Of a DNA stretch of 64,000 nt, positions 1-9,224 are shown in pieces. The position numbers and the translations under genes are program-made. The DNA comes from Oerskovia turbata. Lineage in GTDB: Bacteria > Actinomycetota > Actinomycetes > Actinomycetales > Cellulomonadaceae. The DNA is taken from the NCBI RefSeq assembly GCF_000718325.1, contig NZ_JOFV01000017.1, positions 14,067 through 78,066 on the forward strand, written 5' to 3'. The notes under the pieces are model-generated. The model saw nothing but the letters and a program-made list of their open reading frames with translations. It was not told where the DNA came from and did not search any database. The stretch's first letter is position 1. Each line of letters opens with the position of its first letter.

Positions 1-2429
<2,429 letters not shown>

Positions 2430-2511
2430 GGAGGTCTCCGGGGGTCGGCGAGGAAGACGACGGCACGCCCAGGGGCCTGCCGGTTCCTCCCCGCTCTGTC
2501 ATCGGACGCGC

Positions 2512-2733
2512 AGCGTCGACCTGAGAGTTTTGCCGGTCCGCCATGGTCCTCGCGGACCCGGGGCGCGCCGGCTTGCACCGTCGGTAGGGGACCCCTCCGC
2601 CCGAGGGCGGACGCGGGGTCGCCGCTTTCCAGAGTTGCCTCGCCACCGCGGTACGTCGGCCTGAGAGATTCTCGGGGAGGAGTTGCTCCTTCGGCGCCGA
2701 CCTCACCCTGAGGTGGCCGGGCTCTCCCGCAGT
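2512..2733 (-). promoter_or_regulatory. Tandem glycine riboswitch upstream of gcvP
   Basis: Read on the minus strand, the leader starts with CGGGAGAGCCCGG, followed by GCCGAAGGAGCAA and ATCTCTCAGGCC (first aptamer, about 2650-2733). It then has CAACTCTGGAAAG and CAAAACTCTCAGG (second aptamer, about 2512-2645). These are the conserved halves of the two-aptamer glycine riboswitch. It ends about 80 bases before the gcvP start, the usual arrangement in which glycine turns on the cleavage system. The boundaries are approximate. Confidence 0.9.
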
Positions 2734-2767
2734 GGTTCGAGCAGCAGTATGTGGTTGTGGGCTCAGC

Positions 2768-4246
2768 CTAGCGCCCGTGGTCGGGCGGCGGTGCGGCCTT
2801 CTCGCAGGGACCACCGTGCACGACGACGGAGCGCACCGTCGCGAGGCGTCCCACCGCACGCTCGAGCGCCCGGGCGCGGCGTTCGCTGGCCCGGAAGCCC
2901 ACGTGGATCGTGCCCGCGTCGCCGTCGCCGTCGACCTCTTCGGTCGCGAGGTGCTCGAAGCTCACGCCGCGCGTCGAGAAGACACCCGTGAGACCGGTCA
3001 GCGTGCCCGCGCGGTGCACGCCCTCGACCTGGGCCACCCAGGACGGTTCGTCAGCCTCGAGGTCACCGGTCCCGTCGAGGCCGCCGTGCCCTGTGGTCCC
3101 CTCGGGTCGGGCCGGCCCAGCACTCGCTGCGGCCCCGGCAACCGCTGCCGCCCCAGGGGGCCCGGCAGCCGGTCCGCCCTCCGCTCCCGCCGCCTGCAAA
3201 GCCGACCCTACGGCCGCTGCCGCTCCGCGCAGGCGGCGCGTCTCGTCGTCGGGCAGGGAGTCCAGGAGGACGCGGGTCCATCCCTCGGGGCCCAGCACGA
3301 TCGGGACGCCCAGGACCCCGTGCTGCTGCTCGCCCGCGAGCGCCACCTCGCCGTCGAGCGCGACCTGCCCGGCGACGACGATCTCGCGGCCGTCGAGCAC
3401 GACCTCGACGAGGTCGACCGTAGCGGACGCCGTGGCGGTCGCGGTCTTGGCGCCGCTCTGGTGCGTCATCCAGGGGCGTGCGACGACGCGCAGGTCGGCG
3501 GGCCAGGTGTCGATCAGGCGGTACGCGGCGCCGACGTCGGTGGCCGCGAGCTCGACGAGCTCGGCCTTGGCGGCCGCGACCTCGTCCGGGAACGCGTCGA
3601 GCGTGCGCCCGCGCCGCAGGAGCCGCACGGCACGAGCCCGCTCGGCGAGGTCGTGCCCGCTGAGGCGGACGGTCGACCAGAGCGGCACGGCGTCCTCGCC
3701 GTGCTGCCCCCCGACGAACCCGCCCACCCGGTGCCGTCGGACGCCCAGCTCGACGGCGATCTCGCGCCGGAAGCGGAGCGTGTCGAGCCAGGCCCCCATC
3801 CCGACGACGCGGCGCGCGCCCAGCGTCCGGGCCATGACGGCGACGCCGACCTCGACGGGGTTGGACACCACGATCACGACCTCGTGCCCCGAGCCGTGCC
3901 GTGCGATCGCGTCGGCGTACTCGGCGAAGACCTCACGGTTGGCGACGGCGAGCACGGTCCGGTCGAGCGAGGCGCCCGAGCGGGCGGGCGTCGTCGCCCC
4001 GGCTGCGACGACGACCACGTCCGCGACGACGTCGGCGGGGGAGTGGGCCACGTCGATGAGGGGGGCGTGCTCGTCGTAGGCGTCGACGAGGTCGGCGCGC
4101 AGCCCGTGGACCGCACGACCCGACGCGCCGCCGGGGCGGCCGACGAGCTGCAGCCGGGAGGTCGTGGGCAGGACGCGCCGCTCGACGAGCTGCGTGACGA
4201 CCTGCCGCCCGACGTCGCCGGTCGCTCCGAGCACCGCTACGTCCAT
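2768..4246 (-). CDS. Lactate/malate dehydrogenase-like protein with C-terminal ACT domain
   Basis: The first roughly 340 residues look like an NAD-dependent 2-hydroxyacid (malate/lactate) dehydrogenase. There is a Rossmann motif GATGDVG at residues 7-13, the substrate-loop region VVVSNPVEVG, and the catalytic-His stretch GGQHGEDAVPLWS. The family is usually 310-330 residues; this protein has 492. An Ala/Gly/Pro-rich linker (about 340-400) leads to a C-terminal segment starting VEGVHRAGTLTGLTGVFS, which has the pattern of an ACT ligand-binding domain as in acetolactate synthase small subunits. The ATG start at 4246 matches the Rossmann N-terminus. The substrate is unknown and allosteric control by an amino acid is inference. 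The gene lies just upstream of the gcv riboswitch on the same strand. Confidence 0.8.
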   Translation of the reverse strand: MDVAVLGATGDVGRQVVTQLVERRVLPTTSRLQLVGRPGGASGRAVHGLRADLVDAYDEHAPLIDVAHSPADVVADVVVVAAGATTPARSGASLDRTVLAVANREVFAEYADAIARHGSGHEVVIVVSNPVEVGVAVMARTLGARRVVGMGAWLDTLRFRREIAVELGVRRHRVGGFVGGQHGEDAVPLWSTVRLSGHDLAERARAVRLLRRGRTLDAFPDEVAAAKAELVELAATDVGAAYRLIDTWPADLRVVARPWMTHQSGAKTATATASATVDLVEVVLDGREIVVAGQVALDGEVALAGEQQHGVLGVPIVLGPEGWTRVLLDSLPDDETRRLRGAAAAVGSALQAAGAEGGPAAGPPGAAAVAGAAASAGPARPEGTTGHGGLDGTGDLEADEPSWVAQVEGVHRAGTLTGLTGVFSTRGVSFEHLATEEVDGDGDAGTIHVGFRASERRARALERAVGRLATVRSVVVHGGPCEKAAPPPDHGR

Positions 4247-4423
4247 CCGAGCAGGCTACGTCCGGTCGGTCCGCGCCGCAGGCACGGGCTCTGGACCGGG
4301 CGCGGCCCCGGGAGCGGCCCCGGCAGGGCGTGAAGCAGGCCGACGCCGCGCGTGCCGCATAGGAGGTGGAAAACCGACGTGTGCTCCCGGCGAGCACGCC
4401 CGAGATCGACGGAGGTGCGCCCG

Positions 4424-5068
4424 GTGACGAACCCCGAGAATCGCCGCACGGGGTTCTTGCTGACGACGGCCACGCTCGTGATGTTCCTGCTCCTCGCTCT
4501 GCTCGAGGGCTGCGTCGGGGACGATCGTGCGAGCACGACGGGACCGGCCGACGGGTCGTCCGTGGCCGACGCCGCTGCCTCGGCCCCGCCCGAGGAGCTG
4601 GCCGTCGCCACGGGGGAGACGATCGCCGTCGAGGACGTCGACAGGCTTCCGCCCGGCAAGCGCGCCTTCGTGCTGCCCGACGAGACACGGGTCGTCGTCG
4701 CGAGCGACGAACCTCTGCCCGAGCGCGTCCGGGCGTGGGTGCAGGGTCAGGTCGACAGGACGGTCCAGGACCCGGGCGTTCCGGGGCAGATCACGACGAA
4801 CCGCAGCCTGATCGTCGACACGGCGCAGGGGATCGCCCGGAAGGTCGGTCTCCAGACCGGCAAGCAGATCGTCTTCGTGTACCCGCTCGTCGGGGGCTGC
4901 CCGGCGGACTCCGAACCGTTCCTCGGCTGGGCGCACACCTCGATCACGTTGTACGACGCGTTCGACTGCGACGTGCTGCCGACCAGGGAGGCGGCCGAGG
5001 CACGGGTCGCCGAGACCATCGCGGCCCAGAAGGACCCGGAGCGCTACCAGGTCTTCGTCCGTGAGTAG
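4424..5068 (+). CDS. Hypothetical secreted or membrane-anchored protein
   Basis: I do not recognise this 214-residue protein. It starts with GTG at 4424 behind GGAGGTG (4411-4417). The N-terminus is short and charged, then a hydrophobic stretch (TGFLLTTATLVMFLLLALL) ends in EGC. This could be a lipoprotein signal with an imperfect lipobox or a simple membrane anchor. The rest is soluble, with a cysteine in GGCPADSEPFLGWAH and another in DAFDCDVL that might pair outside the cell. An upstream in-frame ATG at 4352 exists but has a basic leader without a good ribosome site. The downstream minus strand is the LysR gene. Function unknown. Confidence 0.75.
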   Translation: MTNPENRRTGFLLTTATLVMFLLLALLEGCVGDDRASTTGPADGSSVADAAASAPPEELAVATGETIAVEDVDRLPPGKRAFVLPDETRVVVASDEPLPERVRAWVQGQVDRTVQDPGVPGQITTNRSLIVDTAQGIARKVGLQTGKQIVFVYPLVGGCPADSEPFLGWAHTSITLYDAFDCDVLPTREAAEARVAETIAAQKDPERYQVFVRE

Positions 5069-5224
5069 CAGCCACACGATCTCCACGACTCTCACCACTG
5101 TCCCGCCCACGTCCGAGGGCGCGCCTCCGTCGAGCCGCCCGCGGCGCGGGCAGGATGAGTTGCTCACCTCGTCGCGTGCCCGCGTCGGGGACCACCACGA
5201 GCGCCCGAGGGGGCTTCACCCAGC

Positions 5225-5485
5225 ATGGACATGACCTCGCAGGACCCGCAGCCCCGGACGACCGCCTACGTCCCTCGGCACCTGGCCGCACCGGCCGCGC
5301 CGACCGCGCCGACCGGACAGGTCGCACCAGCTGCTCCGACCGGACAGGTCGCACCGGCGCGACGCGCCGACCTGCCCGCGGATCCTCGGTCGATGCGCTG
5401 GGACCGGTCGGCGGGCACCCTCACCCGGGTCCTGGACGAGCTGTCGGTGCTCGACGACGGCGGCCTGTCGCTCGGGAGCCGCTGA
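5225..5485 (+). CDS. Small hypothetical protein, Ala/Pro-rich N-terminus
   Basis: An 86-residue frame with ATG at 5225 and a second ATG two codons on. The N-terminal half is low complexity and carries a duplicated TGQVAPA segment encoded by a direct DNA repeat. The C-terminal part (RSMRWDRSAGTLTRVLDELS) looks like a short amphipathic helix and gives the frame some credibility. No family recognised and the ribosome-binding site is weak. It could be a non-coding frame, although the compositional break at the stop favours a real gene. Confidence 0.5.
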   Translation: MDMTSQDPQPRTTAYVPRHLAAPAAPTAPTGQVAPAAPTGQVAPARRADLPADPRSMRWDRSAGTLTRVLDELSVLDDGGLSLGSR

Positions 5486-5527
5486 GCGGCCCGGCCCGGC
5501 CCTGCGCGGCCGGCAGGCCCGGCCCGT

Positions 5528-6433
5528 TCAGCCCAGCTCGATCGCCGCCGCTGCTGCGACCATCTCGTCGATGACCGCGTTCACGACGGGCCGGGGCTCG
5601 TGCCGGGTGGCCCGGTGCCGCGCGACGAGGCGTCGCGATCCGAGGCCCGGCAGCGGGACGACCGTGACGCCGTCGGGCATCTCGCCCTGGACGGCGAGCG
5701 CGGGGAGCATCGCGACGCCCTGTCCGGCCGCGACGAGGGCGAGCGCCACGTCGAAGTCGTAGTAGGAGTGGCGCGTGCGGAGCGTCGTGCCGAGCGTGCG
5801 CGAGAGGCGGCGCAGGGCGCGGGCGGCGGCCGTGCTGGGCTCGGGGCCGAGCCAGACGGCGTCGCGCACGTCGTCGAGGCGTGCGGGCGTCGGGAACGTC
5901 ACGGGCACGACGACGCGCCACGGCTCGTCGAGCAGCGGGACCTCGCGCATGCCGCGTGGCGCGGGGGAGTCCGCGTCCTCGTCGCGTTCGAGGAGGACGA
6001 CGTCGAGGTCTCCGCTGCGCAGGAGCCGCAGGGCCTCCGCGGGCTCGAGCTCCTGGACGTCGAGCTCGACGCCGGGGTAGCGCGACTCGAGCGACGTGAA
6101 CGTGGGTCCGACGACCGCGCGGATCGCCGTCTGGAACGATCCGACCGACACCGTCCCCGTCATCTCCTCGCTCATCGCGACGATGGCCTTGCGGGCCTCG
6201 ACCATCTCGGACTCGATGCGTTCGGCGGCCTCGGCGAGGATGCGGCCGGCGGGTGTCAGGGTCACGCCACGGGGCCCGCGGTCGAGGACCTGGACCTTCT
6301 CCTCGGCCTCCAGACGCGCTATTTGCTGAGACACGGCAGAGGGCGTCACGTGCAGCAGGTCGGCTGCTGCCAGGACACCTCCGGACCGGTGCACGGCAAG
6401 CAGGAAACCAAGTCTTCGTGGGTCCGTGGCCAT
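5528..6433 (-). CDS. LysR-family transcriptional regulator
   Basis: A full-length LysR-type regulator of 301 residues. The N-terminal winged helix-turn-helix is clear (residues 1-60: LLHVTPSAVSQQIARLE), followed by the linker helix and a periplasmic-binding-like effector domain (about 90-295). It is divergent from the small membrane-protein gene at 6629, with 195 bases between the starts. LysR proteins often act on such divergent promoters and repress themselves. A perfect 6-bp-arm inverted repeat lies in that gap. The effector is unknown. Confidence 0.92.
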   Translation of the reverse strand: MATDPRRLGFLLAVHRSGGVLAAADLLHVTPSAVSQQIARLEAEEKVQVLDRGPRGVTLTPAGRILAEAAERIESEMVEARKAIVAMSEEMTGTVSVGSFQTAIRAVVGPTFTSLESRYPGVELDVQELEPAEALRLLRSGDLDVVLLERDEDADSPAPRGMREVPLLDEPWRVVVPVTFPTPARLDDVRDAVWLGPEPSTAAARALRRLSRTLGTTLRTRHSYYDFDVALALVAAGQGVAMLPALAVQGEMPDGVTVVPLPGLGSRRLVARHRATRHEPRPVVNAVIDEMVAAAAAIELG

Positions 6434-6490
6434 GTAGAGATGCTAAACGGCCACGTCAGAGTTCTTCAATTGTGCTGAATGATTTTCGGG

Positions 6491-6504
6491 GTCACACTTG
6501 TGAC
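6491..6504. promoter_or_regulatory. Inverted repeat in the LysR divergent promoter region
   Basis: GTCACACTTGTGAC is a perfect inverted repeat (6-bp arms, 2-bp spacer) between the LysR start (6433) and the start at 6629. It is a candidate operator by position and symmetry only, and it is shorter than a typical T-N11-A LysR box. Confidence 0.35.
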
Positions 6505-6628
6505 GTGGCGCCGGCTGGTCCTCCTCAAAAGGGGCTGGCGCCCACAATCCACCTGGTCGCTGCAGCGTCGCAGCTCCCACCAGGACCCCCCTCCCCGATC
6601 CCTTCATGACCCCTGCCCGGAGACCGCC

Positions 6629-6970
6629 ATGTCCGCTTCCCCCGCCCTCGTCGACCTGGTCGTGACCCCGCTCGGATGGATCGGCGCGATCGCAGCCGTC
6701 ACGGCGTACGCGATGGTCACCCGGGGACGCTGGTCGGGCGACTCGCTGCGGTTCCAGCTCACGAACTTCGTGGGCGCGGGCCTCATGTGCCTGGTCGCCG
6801 CGGTCAACGGCGTGTGGCCCTCGGCCGTCGCGAACGTGGTGTGGATCGTCATCGGCGGTCAGGCCATCCTGGTGCTCGTCAAGGCCCGACGGCGCCGCGC
6901 GACCGAGGCCGTCGTCGTCCCGCTCGAGGTGCCCGCCGCGCACGCGCGCGCCGTCGACCTGGCGGCCTGA
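6629..6970 (+). CDS. CBU_0592-like small integral membrane protein
   Basis: A 113-residue protein with three to four hydrophobic segments (VVTPLGWIGAIAAVTAYAMV, FVGAGLMCLVAAVNGVW, AVANVVWIVIGGQAILVLV) and a short basic C-terminal tail. Its pattern fits the CBU_0592 family of small membrane proteins, whose biochemical role is unknown. The ATG at 6629 is preceded by CGGAGA at good spacing; upstream in-frame codons lack a ribosome site. It is divergent from the LysR gene, so LysR control is possible. Confidence 0.75.
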   Translation: MSASPALVDLVVTPLGWIGAIAAVTAYAMVTRGRWSGDSLRFQLTNFVGAGLMCLVAAVNGVWPSAVANVVWIVIGGQAILVLVKARRRRATEAVVVPLEVPAAHARAVDLAA

Positions 6971-6977
6971 CCGTTCC

Positions 6978-8171
6978 TCACACCCGCCGGTAGCCCGCCG
7001 CCCGCCACGCGACGATCCGGTCCACGGCCTCGGCCACGACCCCTGGTGCGGCGGCGAACGACAACCGCACCCACTCGTGGCCGCGCACGCCGTCGAAGTC
7101 CGTGCCCGGGGTGAGCGCGACCCCCGTGTCGGCGAGCAGCCGCTCGCACCACGCGACCGAGTCCATCCCCGACTCCGCGACGTTCGCGTAGACGTAGAAC
7201 GCGCCGTCGGCCGGGGCGACCGGGTCCCAGCCCAGGTCGGCGAGCCGGTCGAGCACGAGCGCGCGCGAGTCCGCGTACCGGGCGACGTTCGCGAGCGCGG
7301 CCGCATACCCCTCGGCGGACAGCGCTGCGACGCCCGCGTGCTGCGCGAGGGCGGGCGGGCTCAGCGCGATGTTGCCCGCGAGCGCGTCGACCGGGGCCAC
7401 GAGGTCCTCGGGCAGCACGAGCCACCCGAGCCGCCACCCGGTCATGGCCCAGTACTTGGAGAACGAGTTCACGACGACCGCGCCGTCGTCGAGGTACTGC
7501 GCCGCAGTCGCCGTCTCCCCGGCCTCCGACGCAGGGTCGGCGTAGACGATGCCGTGGTAGATCTCGTCGCTGATCAGGCGCACGTCGTGGTCGGCGCACC
7601 AGGCCGCGAGCTCCGCGAGGTCGGACGGCGGGATCATCGTCCCGGTCGGGTTCGCCGGGCTCGCGACGACGAGGCCGTCGAGGCCGCCCCCGTAGTACGC
7701 CTCCATGAGCTGGGAGACCGTGGGCTGGTAGCGGGTCTCCGGGCCGCAGTCGAGCTCGACGACCTCGCACCCCAGGGCCGTGAGGATGTTCCGGTACGCG
7801 GGGTACCCGGGGCGGGCCAGCGCGACGCGGTCGCCGGCGTCGAACGCGGCGAGGAACGCGAGCACGAAGCCGCCCGACGACCCCGTGGTCACCGCGACGC
7901 GCGACGGGTCGACGTGCACGCCGTAGGTACGCGCATAGTGCTCCGCGACGGCCTGGCGCAGCGCGGGCACGCCCAGCGCCTCGGTGTAGCCCAGGTCCCC
8001 CGACTCGAGCAGCTCGATCGCCCGGCGCCGCACGACGTCGGACGCCCCCGTCGCGGGTTCCCCGGCGCACAGGTTGAGGACCGACTCGCCGGCGTCGCGG
8101 CGCGCGTTCGCCGCGGCGAGGACCTCCATGACGGCGAACGGGGGGACGTGCGACCTGCGCGAGACCTTCAT
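6978..8171 (-). CDS. PLP-dependent aminotransferase, class I/II
   Basis: A fold-type I aminotransferase of 397 residues. Visible motifs are the N-terminal AGEPATG region, the SPANPTGT segment that holds PLP, the aspartate in LISDEIYHGIVY, and the Schiff-base lysine in NSFSKYWAMTGWRLGW. A conserved arginine lies near the C-terminus (WVRLSFA). The ATG at 8171 (MKVSRRSHVPPFAVM) fits family N-termini. The stop is 8 bases from the end of the convergent gene at 6970. It resembles aspartate/alanine-type aminotransferases, but I cannot fix the substrate. Confidence 0.92.
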   Translation of the reverse strand: MKVSRRSHVPPFAVMEVLAAANARRDAGESVLNLCAGEPATGASDVVRRRAIELLESGDLGYTEALGVPALRQAVAEHYARTYGVHVDPSRVAVTTGSSGGFVLAFLAAFDAGDRVALARPGYPAYRNILTALGCEVVELDCGPETRYQPTVSQLMEAYYGGGLDGLVVASPANPTGTMIPPSDLAELAAWCADHDVRLISDEIYHGIVYADPASEAGETATAAQYLDDGAVVVNSFSKYWAMTGWRLGWLVLPEDLVAPVDALAGNIALSPPALAQHAGVAALSAEGYAAALANVARYADSRALVLDRLADLGWDPVAPADGAFYVYANVAESGMDSVAWCERLLADTGVALTPGTDFDGVRGHEWVRLSFAAAPGVVAEAVDRIVAWRAAGYRRV

Positions 8172-8354
8172 GAGGCCATCATGCCCGGGATTCCGGGCCT
8201 CGTGGGCCCCGCCGAGCCCCGGGTGAACTGTGTAGTTCCGGTGACGGCGCGAGTCCTGGAAGGAAACCGCGCCAGAAGTTCCGTAACCTGGCACGGTCCC
8301 GGTCGTCGCACGACCGGGCACGACGTCCCGCAGGTCACGATCGAGAGGCGAGCA

Positions 8355-8666
8355 GTGCCGGAGCACACGACGCAAGGGGGAGTCCGCATCGACGACTCCG
8401 AACCTCGATGGACGATGTGGGGCGAGGTCGACGCCGCGGTCCAGGACCGCTCCGAGGGCGACCTCGTCCGTTCGCTCGAGCGCGCCGACGGCCCCGTGAC
8501 GATCGACCTGTCCGACGTCACCTTCATGGACTCGGGCGGGCTGCGGCTGCTGTACCTGTCCCTCCTGGCCGGCGGCGAGGCCCCGGTCCTGGTCGGCGTC
8601 CCGGAACGCATCAAGGACCTGCTCGAGATCAGCGGCGTCCTCGCACGGTTCACGCTCGTCGACTGA
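8355..8666 (+). CDS. STAS-domain anti-anti-sigma factor
   Basis: A 103-residue single STAS domain of the RsbV/SpoIIAA type. The motif VTFMDSGGLRLLY contains the serine that a partner kinase phosphorylates in this family. The GTG start at 8355 follows GAGAGG. It is 87 bases upstream of an anti-sigma kinase-like gene on the same strand and faces a SpoIIE-phosphatase gene, so it very likely belongs to a partner-switching module in which the dephosphorylated form sequesters the kinase. The sigma factor is not in the window. Confidence 0.88.
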   Translation: MPEHTTQGGVRIDDSEPRWTMWGEVDAAVQDRSEGDLVRSLERADGPVTIDLSDVTFMDSGGLRLLYLSLLAGGEAPVLVGVPERIKDLLEISGVLARFTLVD

Positions 8667-8753
8667 CCACTTCCCGGCGCACCGGCCACCACCCCCGGCC
8701 GCGTCGTCGACCCCTTCCCACCGCACACCCCCAGGACCCATCGGAGGAAACTC

Positions 8754-9224
8754 ATGGACACCTCGATCGCCTCGTCCCGTCCGCCCGAGAGCTTCCACGT
8801 GGTCCGCGTCTGGCAGCTCGACTCGATCGACGAGCTCTCGACGCTGCGCACCTCGCTCCACCTCGAGCTGACGGGGCGCCCGCTCGCCCCGGACGGCGCC
8901 CTGGCCGAGGTCCCCGAGAAGATCGTGCTCGTCGCGAGCGAGCTCGCGACCAACGCGCTGCGCCACGGTCGCCCGCCGACGACGGTCCAGCTCCTGACCG
9001 ACGGCGACGAGTACATCATCGACGTGATCGACCAGGACACGAGCCGGGCCCCCGTGGTCGCGGCCCCGCGCCTGCCCGGGGACGGCGGGTTCGGGCTCGT
9101 GCTCGCGCAGCGGATCGCCCTGGACGTGGGCTGGTTCGTCGAGGACGGCAAGCACGTCTGGGCGAGGCTGGGTGTGCCGCGCGAGGCGGTCGCCCCGCCC
9201 CTACCCGCTGCGGCGGTCCCCTGA
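8754..9224 (+). CDS. RsbW-like ATP-binding anti-sigma kinase
   Basis: A 156-residue GHKL-fold protein. The N-box is VASELATNALRHG and the glycine box is GGFGLVLAQRIAL, as in SpoIIAB/RsbW serine kinases. The ATG at 8754 has GGAGGAAA just upstream. It follows the STAS gene, and its last 24 bases overlap the 3' end of the convergent phytochrome-phosphatase gene. It is expected to phosphorylate the STAS protein and bind a sigma factor or other target; the target is not evident here. Confidence 0.87.
   Translation: MDTSIASSRPPESFHVVRVWQLDSIDELSTLRTSLHLELTGRPLAPDGALAEVPEKIVLVASELATNALRHGRPPTTVQLLTDGDEYIIDVIDQDTSRAPVVAAPRLPGDGGFGLVLAQRIALDVGWFVEDGKHVWARLGVPREAVAPPLPAAAVP

Noticed and set aside
4256..5167. 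303-codon minus-strand frame opposite the secreted protein
   Set aside because: The plus-strand frame has a good ribosome site and a hydrophobic N-terminal segment; the opposite frame has neither.
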